In this document: positions 21,646-33,675 of the stretch, piece after piece | How positions within the stretch are numbered: position 1 is the first letter of the stretch | How the letters are laid out: each line of letters begins with the position of its first letter | Assembly (NCBI RefSeq): GCF_030704535.1 | Contig: NC_081813.1 | Location: 342,501 to 406,500, forward strand | Reading direction: 5' to 3' | Source: Vitis vinifera | Taxonomy: Eukaryota; Streptophyta; Magnoliopsida; Vitales; Vitaceae | DNA: 64,000 nt | Notes under the pieces: model-generated | Told to the model about the DNA's origin: nothing | Database searches by the model: none | The model's input: only the letters and a program-made list of their open reading frames with translations | Position numbers and translations under genes: made by a program

Positions 21646-24600
21646 ATGTTGCATACTCAAGGAATTTCAAATCACACTTGTGGTCTCCTTGCAGTCACAT
21701 GTGGGAAAACTTCTGAATGTAAACAGGAGCATGAAACTTCGAATGATCGACCAAGATACCCTTTTCCTGACTTTGTTTCTTCAGGGCGATTGGAGGTGCA
21801 AAATCTGTCTTCATTCTCTTGTGCAGTTTAAATGGAAAATGTATCACACATATTGTATTTCCCTGGATGTCTCATTGTTCTGCTAGTTTTAATCTAATTG
21901 TTTCTATGATGATCCCTAAGGCTATTGACCACCCTCTCAATCTCTATGTACAGGTTCAAACGCTGACCAGTCCGAGTCCTGATGAGTTTCGTAGAGTTTT
22001 TGAATCAGTTCAGCCAAATTTTGTGTACTTTCAAGGAGAACAACTTCAGAATGATGAAGTTGGGTCTCTAGTATGGGGAGGTGTTGAGTTGTCCAGTGCA
22101 GAAGATATATGTGGGCTCTTTGGTTCCAAATTGCCAACCACTGTATGTGATATATCTCTTCTTAACTTGTTAAGTGCAATGTGGGTGTGTGGTTTTTGTT
22201 TATGATGCATCGCAACTAGTTTTCTCATTCAGTCTGGTTTACTTTCAAATGTTTGTGCAGGTTTATCTTGAGATCCCAAATGGAGAAAAATTGGCAGAGG
22301 CACTTCACTCTAAGGTAATTATGATCTCAATGGTTTATACGCATGTCTCTCAGGTGGTTGTCATAAATGATTTGGATGGTCGTTTGAATTGGATTTTGGT
22401 TTTGGGATTTGAGTGCTTAAAGCTTGCATTATCGTTTTTAAATATCTTCCCTTTATGGAAAAAAAGGTCGAATCAAGATATTTCATCATTGCAGGGAATC
22501 CCATATGTGATATATTGGAAGAATGCATTTTCTTGTTATGCTGCTTGCCATTTTCGTAATGCATTATTTTCAGTGGTACAGAGGTATGTTGTCATTTACT
22601 TGTAAGTATACTATTAGCAATCTGACTCCTCACCCTGTCATGGTGTAGTATTCAATTCCTTTTTATCACTAGAATGTATCATATGAAAGAATTGCAATGA
22701 TCAGATTGTTTTATGTGTATTGCAAAAAGTAGGGCACAACCCAAGTACATGAGGAGTATATAGAGAGCACCACAACAAAAATGATTAGCCAAACCTGCCC
22801 CTATGCTTGTCTATGAAATCTGAATAAGTGACATTATTGAACCCATCTACTTATGAAACCAAGCAAATAAAGATTGAATAAATGAAAATGTCAAATGTCA
22901 TGCTGGAATTCATTAATTGGGTGTTGAAGATACATGAATAATATTGCTGGGTCATGGACTGTATAACCTCTTGATGAACAAACATGTCAAAATGCATATA
23001 AAGGGGCAAGGTTGAATTATCCATTCTTGAGCTACACTATAGTCATAGAAAATAAATAAAAATGAAAATACTAATGTTGTGTAGCTGACCTAATATGATA
23101 ATGCGCAATACCTATAAATATGCTGGAACACCAGAATTTGGGGTTTGGCAGTGCACCTACATCCACAAAAGAGAAGGAATCAGATCTACTACCAAATAAT
23201 GATGTAGGATACAAAAGCCCTCAACCTCTCTATTCTCAAACCAGGAATCCCAAGACTTCAATACAACCACAATCACATTGTGGGATTATATTTCTATCCA
23301 ACCTGAATGACTAGATTATCCAATGGGCCTATCATCCCTCCTGACTTCTGAAAGTCCTATTGGACTCAAAATATAAGAGATCTATCAGGACAAGTAAAGT
23401 TATACAAAAAATAATTCTCAGTTTGAATCTTGGTAAACCAACCTTTTCATATTCATTAAGTGGCCTGTTTTCGACCTGTTTGCTAAATGGGGAATGAGGG
23501 CATCTGTCGGCTATTTTTACTTCTTTGTCTTTTTATTGAGAAGACAAAGAGAAGTGTTTTAACAAATTCATAGTCATGTGTTTTCTCTTTTATTGATTGC
23601 AGCTCATCTACTCATACATGGGATGCTTTCCAACTTGCATATGCATCCTTTAGACTTTACTGTGTTCGCAATAACCATGTCCTTCCAGCCAACAGCCACA
23701 AAGTTAGTGGTAAGTTGGGTCCACGCCTTCTTGGGGACCCTGCAACAATTGATGTTCCTCCTCCTGAGGTAGATGCTGGGGAAGATGAAGAAGGCTCTCT
23801 GGGCACTCTTCCTGCTATAAAGATATATGATGATGATGTGGGCATTAGGTTTCTTGTTTGTGGAGAGCCATGCATGTTGGTACGTTGGAAAGAATATCTA
23901 TTTTCTTGTGTTTGTGCACCTGCAACTCATGTATGTATCTGTTAATTTGTCTCATAAATTATGGCTTATAGACTGATTTTATTTTTTATTTTTTATTTTT
24001 TATTTTTTCAGGATTCATGCTTATTCGAATCTTTAGAAGATGGTCTCAATGCCCTCTTGAGCATTGAAGTGAGTATGATGAAAAACTTGATTGCATTTAT
24101 ATCTTAAATTTAATCAACCTTGTCTTTGATTTGTTATACACCCCCATATATAGTGGAGGATGAACCCATGCCTTCCCCTCCAGTGGAACAATATTTTTCA
24201 TACAGATGGTTGTCTTTGATGAAAAAAGCAAGGGCAACTGTGGATGAATGTCCTTGTATTCTTTCCTTTCTCTATTTTTTCTTTCTTCCATTCTCTCCTG
24301 CAAGGAGCAATTTCAAAGTACGAGATATTTGGTTTTTGTTTTTGCTTTTGTTTTTCTTTTGCCTTTCTTTCCCCTTAAACCATAGTATGTGCTGCTTACC
24401 CATGTGGAGTTATCCTTAGCATGGGTTTCTGTAAGAGGTTTCTTATTTTTTCTTTCATTTTCTTTGTCTGTCTCAGATACGCGGGAGCAAACTTCATAAC
24501 AGAGTTAGGTATATTACAACTTGGAACCTAATAGTTTACATAAGAAGTATTTATATAATTTTCAAAATCAATTAGATTTTTATTATCCTTTGCATAGCAT

Positions 24601-27600
24601 TTCTTATCAACTTGAGATTAGCACCATGTCTTAATTGGGGAGGAGAGAATACATATGCTTTTTCTCATAAGGGAACCTATGTGTATATATATTAGTGTTT
24701 TACCATGTGTACTTTATTACTTTTGGTTTTTTGATGTTCTAGTAATCTATCATTTAAGTATTAATATTTTAAAGTCATTCTACTTTACAGATCTTCTAAC
24801 TAGTGTATGTAGGCTTGAACTAACTTGAGTTTGTTAATGCCATTGTAATGTGGTTCAGTGCCCCTCCACCACCTCTTCAGGCAGGGACGTTTTCTCGTGG
24901 TGTTGTGACCATGCGATGTGATTTATCCACCTGTAGTTCAGCTCATATCTCGCTTCTGGTCTCAGGTAGTGCACAAACTTGCTTTGATGATCAGGTAATA
25001 AAGAATTACTTCTGTCTTGGGTTGTGGTATTATTCTTGGTGGATAGTCATTGATAACCTTTTCATTTTTAGCTCTTGGAGAATAATATAAAGAAGGAAGT
25101 CACTGAACAGAGTCAACTAGTTCATGCACTGCCATACTCTGAGGGAAACAAGCCACCTTTGTCTGAACCTCGGAGGTCTGCTTCAATTGCTTGTGGGGCA
25201 GCAGTATTTGAAGTTTGTGCCAAAGTTCCTGCTTGGGCTTCACAGGTTTGTTTATGTCTATTCCTGTCTACCCCTTTTTGGATTCTCTAAATTATGTTGT
25301 TTGGATTCTCTGTTTTCTAGAATATTTTTACAAGTTTACTTGTGATGGTTGCACTTCATTTGGAATATGAACATGTTCCTCCTGCTGTACCATATGTCCA
25401 TTGTATTGTACTTTACTTTTTTGGATGTTTAATAGGTGGTCCAAATCTGGATGGATTTGGATCTAAAGCTGCAAGAATGTTGTTAATCAAGAAGTGCTTT
25501 AAACAAAAATCAGTATGGTGTAAAGGCTTGGAAAAAGATCCAGAATGTTGGATGGTCTGATGACTGTAGTTAATTGATATTTCTTTTCCTCTGTGTTAGT
25601 AACCTTCCCTTCCAATGTGTAATGGATCATAACGTACCGTTATTCCCTGTACTTAATTTGAGTTTTGATTAGGTGGTTTGCATTTTCAGGTTCTGAGGCA
25701 GCTCGCTCCAGATGTTTCCTATCGTAGTTTAGTTGCACTTGGCATTGCTAGCATTCAAGGATTGGCTGTTGCTTCTTTTGAGAAAGATGATGCCAATCGC
25801 CTTCTTTTCTTCTGTACAAGGCAGGGTAAATATATCCATCCTAACAATTTTACTCCCAGCAGGCTTCCAAGCTGGTTGAAACCACCTCCTCCTAGTAGAA
25901 AGAGAGTTGAACCATCCCAGGACACAAGTCCTGGACATCATAATGGTCTCGTGTTTGCAAATCAAGCTACTTCTAGAAGGATAGACAAAGAAGACAAAAA
26001 AACTGGATTAGTGAATGGTGTGACCATGCCTCTACTACCTGCTGGGCAGAGACTGAAAGTTGCTGCAATGAGGCCTATTCCTCATATTCGTCACCATAAA
26101 ATGTTGCCCTTTTCTGGAATTTCTGAGGCAGATGGGCATGATGGAGGCCAAGTTAAGGCTAACTTGTCAGTGCCCCCCCCTACGAAGCATAGTATTGTAG
26201 GATCAACTTCTGCAATGCATCGAAAATCATTTTCAAGCTCATATCAAGCGAAGCAGATAATTTCCTTGAATCCCCTGCCTTTGAAGAAACATGGTTGTGG
26301 CAGAAGCCCTATACGGGTTTGCTCTGAGGTAAGTTTTATCATACTCAAACCTATGAAGGTCTTGAACAATGCTTTCCATTACCGGGGATAAGTTTTGGTG
26401 TCAAATCTTGTTTTCTCAGAAATTTGACATGTCTGTTCTTGTGCATTAACTTAACAAAAAACATTATACTCAACGATTTTCCACTACCAAATTGCATAAA
26501 TTTGGGTGTGAGATCTGGTTATTCTCAGAAATTTGAGACATCTGTTTTTGCATGTTATGAAGAAAATATAAACTCTTCTATTCTTCCACATTGCAATATT
26601 TTGGTGTTGTAAATTTTGTTAGAGATCTGTTTTTGAGACTCGATAGGGACAACAAAAAAGGGTTACCTATCAAAGAAAAGGAAATTTGTGGGAGATGTGC
26701 CTTCCATTGGCAAACTTATCCATTATTCAAAAAAATTGGTTCATCTCTTACTTTTAACAAGGACATTAGAACTAAAAATTCCCAAACCTTACACACTCAA
26801 ACATGGAAATCTTATACTTGGATATAAGATATTCATTCTCTAGTTAGGATCCCTGTGAACCAAAAGCATCCCAAATCTCTACATACACAGTGTAGCCTCT
26901 AGAGACATTATCTCACTTGTCCCCTCTTGATCTAAAATATACATTCAGTTGTTCCTAAGATATTGCCTTATCTAACAAGGAAGCACTAATAAATGAAATA
27001 CTCCATGCAATATTTTCTGCCAAAAGAAATTCTTTTCAATTCACTGTTAAACCAAATTATCAATTTGAGATACTTTCTAATATAATATAATGCACTTTTG
27101 AACCCTTCAAATCATTTGATCATATAGACCATTGGCAGTTGGCCTTAGAACACCTGACTCCTACATCCCATCTGATACTCAATTTTAGTTCATTGTTTGA
27201 TGTTCTGCAGGAGGAGTTTCTAAAGGATGTGATGCAGTTTTTAAACCTTCGTGGACACACTCGTCTCATTCCTCAAGGAGGACTTGCCGAGTTCCCTGAT
27301 GCTATTCTCAATGCAAAGCGTCTTGACCTCTATAACTTGTATAGGGAGGTGAGGTTTTTGACAACTCTTTGGCTAGTAGCTGCTAATTGTTTGCTTGAAG
27401 AACTTCAAATGGGCAATTGTTTTATACTGTTCTTTTTGCATATCAAATTGTAAGGGAATTTTGTTATTGAAAGGATGGATTCTTTTGTAGGTGGTTTCAA
27501 GAGGTGGCTTTCATGTTGGCAATGGCATCAACTGGAAAGGACAGGTGTTCTCCAAGATGCGCAATCACACGGTCACTAACCGAATGACTGTATGCCCTAA

Positions 27601-29274
27601 CCTCTTACTTATGCTGCTCTCTCTTTTTGAATTTTGAGATATTTCCTACAGTCATATTCTTTAAAAATGAGTTTAGGTAAAGTCAGTCAAATCCCCTTTT
27701 GTGCCAAAAATTTTCCAAAGTTCAGGGGGGGCACTTGCCCCCTCGGACATTTTTGTGGCTCCATCTCTGGGTAGGGTTTCAAGTTATGAGGGGACTCCAG
27801 ATACTCAGGTATGGTTGGTGTTTCAAGTTTTTGGGATGCTAAACAACCTGAGCCTGATCAGAAAAAAAAAAAAAAACACAACCTGAGCCTGATGATGTTT
27901 ATTAATGATTTTATCTATTTTTGTAGTTTAGTCCAATACAATTGTTCCAATAGAAATTTTCATTTCTTTTGATAAAAGCTTTTGATATATGAATGTCAAA
28001 ACAGCAACCCCATACGTCAAGTAGTACCATGAATTTGGCATTTGCTTCTCCAAGACTAACTGTACCTTAAACTTAGGTAAATTTAACAATGTATAAACTA
28101 CATAAGCCTATGTGGTTTAGGTTGTCCTGAGTATGAGCAAAAATGTGTCAGTACTTCACTTGATTGGGAGAAAAAACGGCTACAGGAACTAATGGAAGTG
28201 AGAAAAATTCAAAGATGGCAAGTTAAAGATTTTGAGTTGCACTTTGGAGAGTTTAAAAAAGAACTGGAAGTACCATGGTGGAGCAGTTCTGGGAATTGGG
28301 TTGGTTGCACAAGTCCTCACTCTTCAAATAGTTTAGAGGTTTGGAGTCTATGCTTCATTAATGAATAGATTGAAACCTACACCTTACTGTAATTTTATTT
28401 TTCAGGGCTGCAGGCCCTGGTTACATGCTTGCCAATATGGAAACTTGGATTTCATTTTGTATTATGTAAAGATCGCATGTTCAATAGTACTTTTAGGGTA
28501 TTCAACTCTGAATCTATTCATGAAGTTGGTAAAACGGTATTTCTGTCTATAGTATTGCTGAAATGTGTGGACTTGGAGGATTCAATGGTAAATTTCATAT
28601 GTTAATGCTTGGATTCTTAGAGCTCTAGCCGTTATTTATAAGGAATCAGGAATTTAGCATGTTTTCATTTGGTTATTTGAACCAGGGTGTCGGGAATACA
28701 CTGAAGAGACATTATGAAACTTACCTTTTAGAATATGAATTAGCACATGACGATGTAGATGGAGAGTGCTGCTTGTTGTGTCACAGGTTCATACCTTTTT
28801 TCATCTCATTATTTCTATTCAAACTATATTCTGTGTGTCAAATTAATGTTTTACTGACAATGGAATGTGCTATCTGTTACCAGTAGTGCAGCAGGGGATT
28901 GGGTGAACTGTGGCATTTGTGGTGAGTGGGCCCACTTTGGCTGTGATAGAAGGCAGGGCCTTGGTGCCTTCAAGGTATGAGATTATAGCTCCACTAGGGC
29001 CTCTTGGTTGTGAAAGTAATACGAAGTCCATAGCTTTTGGATTTGATAAAATTTGATTATCCCACGACGTGCATGGCCAATATAGCAGTTTGGATGCATC
29101 TTAATTTTGTCTTATTTCTTTCTCATATTTAATTTTTATGACAAATGTAACCTTTTTTCCTTTTTGAAATTGCAGGATTATGCAAAAACAGATGGGCTAG
29201 AATACATTTGTCCACAATGCAGCGTTACAAATTTTAAGAAGAAAGCGAATAAAGCCCCAAATGGTTTCTCCTGA
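21646..29274 (+). CDS. ARID4: ARID and PHD-finger protein, ARID4 orthologue
   Basis: Fifteen exons with GT-AG borders and consistent phase give 774 residues: 21646-21795, 21954-22142, 22261-22314, 22495-22583, 23603-23879, 24012-24068, 24477-24508, 24859-24994, 25072-25245, 25690-26328, 27211-27348, 27491-27589, 28686-28786, 28884-28974, 29176-29274. The ARID (BRIGHT) DNA-binding domain covers about residues 600-698 (EEFLKDVMQFL, NLYREVVSRGGFHVGNG, NTLKRHYETYLLEYE). A C4HC3 PHD-like finger follows: C707/C710, C721/C724, H729/C732, C754/C757. The start (MLHTQGISNH), the N-terminal region (RYPFPDFVSSGRLEVQTL) and the architecture match Arabidopsis ARID4 (At3g43240, about 750 residues), a subunit of the PEAT chromatin complex (PWWP, EPCR, ARID, TRB) that acts in heterochromatin silencing and histone acetylation/deubiquitination. 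The long exon 10 is a low-conservation linker. Introns carry repeat debris. The translation start is inferred from that similarity. Confidence 0.9.
22700..22850 (-). mobile_element. Possible LINE 3'-tail remnant in ARID4 intron 4
   Basis: The minus strand reads like the tail of plant L1-type LINEs: GGTGCTCTCTATATACTCC, then ATGTACTTGGGTTGTGCCC and a T-rich run. It lies antisense in intron 4 (22584-23602). No reverse transcriptase fragment is seen next to it. The assignment rests on recall of the tail consensus. Confidence 0.35.
26376..26565 (+). repeat. Diverged tandem duplication in ARID4 intron 10
   Basis: The phrase TTCTCAGAAATTTGA(C/G)A followed by TCTGTT appears at about 26416 and 26523, preceded in both copies by CCA(T/C)TACC and a TTTGG(T/G)GT phrase. 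The unit is about 107 bp. A third weak copy may follow near 26596 (TTTTGGTGTTG, AGATCTGTTTTTG). Confidence 0.45.
28090..28366 (+). pseudogene. Coding-like block in ARID4 intron 12, unknown family
   Basis: One frame stays open for about 90 codons in the sense direction, with a strongly helical, charged composition: DWEKKRLQELMEVRKIQRW then QVKDFELHFGEFKKELE. A plausible acceptor (TTTAG before GTTGTCC, about 28119) is present. Inserted as an exon it would split the ARID domain between NRMT and GVGNTL, so it is unlikely to belong to the normal product. It may be a fragment of another gene or retrosequence, or a rare alternative exon. I do not recognise the protein. Confidence 0.35.
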
Positions 29275-32200
29275 GGTTTAGCAGTATCATGACTAGTGTG
29301 ATCTATATCTTTGTTAGATTTAATTTTCTCACATTTTACACATGAGAAAATTTGTTAATCCGTTCGGCCACTCCGGTTGGCATGTATTATTAAGTTCCCA
29401 TCATTTTGCATTAGAGTTGGTTCACAAAATGGGGAAGCAAGAGGTCAGTAACACAAACAATGTGGAGAAATGAAGTTCCCAGGCTTTTTTCTTTTCATTT
29501 TTCCTTTTTTATTTTCTTGGGGTAGAGGTGAGGGTTCGAGAGGAGAGGTCAGTTTTCAAGGGAGCGGGGAGAGGAGGAATGGAATGCCCTTATCAAGGTC
29601 CTTCTAAGACATTTCTCCAAATAGACATTTATAGCTGATGTAGTTTAATGAAAGTTAATTATTGGAAAATATTTTACATGTTTTGTCATATGTATTCATC
29701 TGTAGTTCAAAAACTCATCTGCAAGAAGCATTCACCTGAATCATCCACCAAGGCAATTTCATACTGTGATGCAACCATCTATGTTCAGTGGTGTAGAGTG
29801 GTAAGCTTATCTCTCAATTGTAATTATCAGTACAAGAATCTATTGTTTGATTGGATATTTGTGTATTCCATCTCAGGAAGCCCTTGATAAAAGCTGTCTG
29901 AATGTGGATTAATTTTGGGATTTTCCATCTTTTCAGATATCTTGTGGTCCTCTTCTTCTCTGTATCATCCCTGTATCCTCCACCTTTAACTCATGGAAAA
30001 TGACAAGCATCCTCCTTCATTGCATGTACTGTGTTGTTGGCAGCATTATAACTCTGTACTTGGGTTTCTCTTGCTGTTTTCTCATCCATCGCTTTGTCCA
30101 GAAATTTACGCAGTATATAATTCTCTGCTGTCACTCAACTTTTGGTGTTTTTGTACTAATAGCTAGAAGCAATTCATTCTAGTTGTCATTGATTATTCTT
30201 TTTCTACATTGTAAATCAACACATCAAACTTGCATTGGTTATCAAATTATTCTGTGTTACTAAACTTTCACTTAACTACCCAACAAACTGAAACCAGAGA
30301 GTGATTAAAGGAGGCAATTGCAGTCATGGGTCTCATTTAGATACATTGCTTTCCATTGAAAAGCCAGGAAACAACAAAGGTGGACCGCTGGGTGGGTGGG
30401 TGGGGGCTTTGTTACTATATCATTTCATTACTCTTCCCATACAATCCAAATGGTTTCCTGGAAAGACAGGTGCTTTCTTTGGCATGTCACCTCTTCATTG
30501 CTTTTTAAAGACTAGGATTTGTCAAAAGTTTACTAAAAATAGACCATAATAATTGAGTAAAGTAAAGGATCATCAAGAAGATGGTAGATGGGTAAAGAAC
30601 CTTCTTTTCTCATGAACCCTTAAACCACTTTTCTTTTTTGTTCTATAATAAAGTGTATAAAGCCTTAAGCAACATTCCCTTTAAAAAGCCAGCTTAAGGG
30701 ATTGGCACATGAGAAAGGTGTACCGTTTTCTCAAATCTGAAAGGTTTTGCTTTCATTTAAAACCAAACCCATTACCCCATGCCCCCCCCCCCCCCTCCTC
30801 TCTCTCTCTCTCTCTCTCTCTCTACTTGTAATAATGAGACTACTCCCAATAATTGCATGTGAACTGTACTGACCCCACCTCTCTTCCTTCCCCCTCTGCA
30901 ACCCATTTTTAATCTTCTTTAGCTGTGCCATGGGGCCTTATGTCCATGCCTTTACTCTGTCCTCCTCTCTTTGATTTTTTTTATTTTATTTCCATCTTGT
31001 TTTACCCTTTTACCAGGAGGATAGTGACACTTAAATGCCCATTAGTACTGTAGTCTTTCTCAATGGTAAAAGTCAGAGGGAGGGCTCTAAGACCCCAGTC
31101 TGTCCATTTTAAATTCAAAGTCATAGCATCTTTCTAGCATCACAAACCCAAGAAGTAGGAGCCCTGCATGGAGAATTTGTCTCTCTTCAAGGGTCCCCCA
31201 CCATTGATACTGGTTGATATTTGCATGATGTCAAACTAAAAGAGGATCAAAGTCTCACAAGAAGACCACCATCACCCCAATTCAAACAACCCCATGATTG
31301 AATCATGGCCAGCTAGCTGTTGTTTCTACTCCATGACCCACCACCATTTTACCCTCCAAATTCACAATGATGATACTGGATGATTGACAACTGTCCAAGC
31401 CATGCGCAGAAGCACCATTGAGCCAGTCCAACTCACAAATCCAACACCAGAAATCAGCCATTTTGGGCACAATGTTCATTACCTACTTGGTAGACTTGCT
31501 TATAGTGAGTATTGATTGATTGTCTGTAGACAATCCAAGTTATGAATTGAGAATCAGCACATGCACTTTATGGAAACAACCTGCAGGCATTGATGGGTGA
31601 CTACCTTTGGTAGATATAGATATCCTTCTCCCTTCCAATTTTCAGCCACATATATGTATCTACCATATTGGTTAATAAATGCAGCCTTTCTAGTAGGAAA
31701 ACCTAAATGGCTGATGGAGAAATCTAAATTTGGTATCATGAAATGGGTCGATTCTTTTATCAAATACAATATCTTGTAAACAAAAAAGTAATTGAAAAAT
31801 TAAGATAATTTATGAGGGAAGAAATTATTTAGTAAAGTTTTTAAAAACATCTTCAAGAACAAGATTTTTATTTGAAAATTCAAATATGGAAATAAAAATA
31901 GTTGAAATTAGAAAACTATTCTGTGTTTTAATAAACAAATAATGAGATCAATCTAGTGCCTCAAATGAAGTCCAATTTACACAAAATGAAGTACCCACAT
32001 GGGTGAAGGTGAAGCCACCTAACATCCCTGTCTCCTTCAATTATGGGCCAACTTCCTAATATTTCCATGGATACTTAGAAAGGAGACAAGGCAATAAAAC
32101 CACAAGAAGCCAAAAAATTATCAGTCCAACATGTGAGACCCCAGTAACACCCACCACAAAAATCACCATTACCCAATTCTAATTGCTACAATAATAACCC

Positions 32201-33675
32201 CATTATCACTACAAATCTAATTAACCAAAACCTTACAATAAATTAAACCCTAATGAGAAAACATATATATATGGTAATAATAGTAGAGATATTTTAGTAT
32301 ATAAAGTGGGATTGGAATGGAATGGATTGGATTGGATTATTAGGGAATGTCCCTGACCCTGACTTTAATAAATGGGTGCATGAAAAACCGTGTTGTTTTA
32401 ATACTCGGGCCCCACGTGTGTGAGAAGGGGGAGGTGATTCTCCTAGAATGAGGCGCATGGTAGCATGGTGGTGTATGAATCAGGTGGGTGTTGTTAACAC
32501 GTGGGGGTGATTCTTCTTCTTGAGAGAGGCTTAGGGATGACCACAAAAGTCCAGGCCCCAACCCAACATACACAGAATCCTGTAGGGCCACAGCTGTTTC
32601 TATGGGTTTTTATTTTAATATTATGTCACGATTCTCAATTCAAAAACAATATAAAAACATAGGTTTTAGGAGTATTGTTCCAAATTTTGTAGTCTACATA
32701 TATATACAATAAGGTTTGAGTATGTTGACCATGGTTTTTATTCGTTCTCCCCCCCCTGAACTGAATGAACATGGATTCATTCTACTAATATATATGCTTT
32801 TAGCTCCACCATGAGGATATGCTAAATGACACATGATTAGACTTAAAATTTTCCAAATGAAATTAGTATCTCAAGTAACCATAAATGTCAAATAAAAAGT
32901 TGAACTTCAAGCCAAAACATCTATACATGTTTTAAGTGGTCCTTGTGAGTGTCATATTCATCCTACCATCTAAGCTGATGCAGGGCATGTGAGATCCTCA
33001 TCCCCTAGATGATGTGATGCAATTGCAAATTTGCAATCAATTCTTCTACGGATCATTTTCACCATTCTAAATAAGGAATACAAGATTGCATATTCATTTT
33101 AATAGAGACGTTATTGGTTCTACGCGGTCTAGATTGACTCACTTATTATTCTTATGCCAAAATTGAGCCCCATGCAAAGCACAATGTATTGATGGGACCT
33201 CGATATAGTTTATAATGATTCATTTCCTCCCCTATAACATCAAACCCAATAAACCCTCTGTTGAAAAATATATATATATATACATTCATGGTTTGCACAT
33301 AACATGATCATGGGCTTTCAAAAGGCATGGTGAAAAAATTCAGTCCATCATATGAAGATCATGGCTTCTTATATATGTTTTGATCAAGGATCGACACTAA
33401 GATCACGTTGTAAGGGCTACAAACTTGTCCTCTGTTCTATGTGGAATAGAAAATGATGGAAAGGAATCGGTGTGGGGCAAATAAGAAGAGAGTGAGATAA
33501 TTCCATGGCTGAAAAGAAACTAAAATAACGTCAATTCAATTTTGAAAAACAGGGGGAGAGAGATTTAAAATAAAGCTTAATTGCACTGCTGCTTCTGCTC
33601 CCACTGTAGCCACACATGTCTCTCTCTTCCCTTTAAAGCCTCAGCTCTCCCCTCTCCACCTCCCTCTAAGCTCTA
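29275..33675. other. Intergenic, no gene seen
   Basis: The ARID4 3' UTR probably extends a few hundred bases. The remainder is AT-rich and contains a C-run/CT microsatellite at 30782-30822. At 31780-31930 lie TTTTTAAAAACATCTTCAAG-type tracts that recur in similar form near 38510-38590, probably MITE debris. A repeated GGATTGGAATGGAATGGATT stretch lies at 32308-32337. Bases up to 33675 would include the SBT1.5 promoter and a short CT-rich leader. Open stretches here lack coding features. Confidence 0.45.
30782..30822. repeat. C-homopolymer joined to (CT)n microsatellite
   Basis: Fourteen C residues are followed by TCC and about twelve CT units. This is likely polymorphic and a spot where assembly may be inaccurate. 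Confidence 0.9.

Noticed and set aside
33481-33500. AAGAAGAGAGTGAG resembling part of miR156
   Set aside because: The match is partial and there is no complementary arm within a few hundred bases to form a precursor hairpin.
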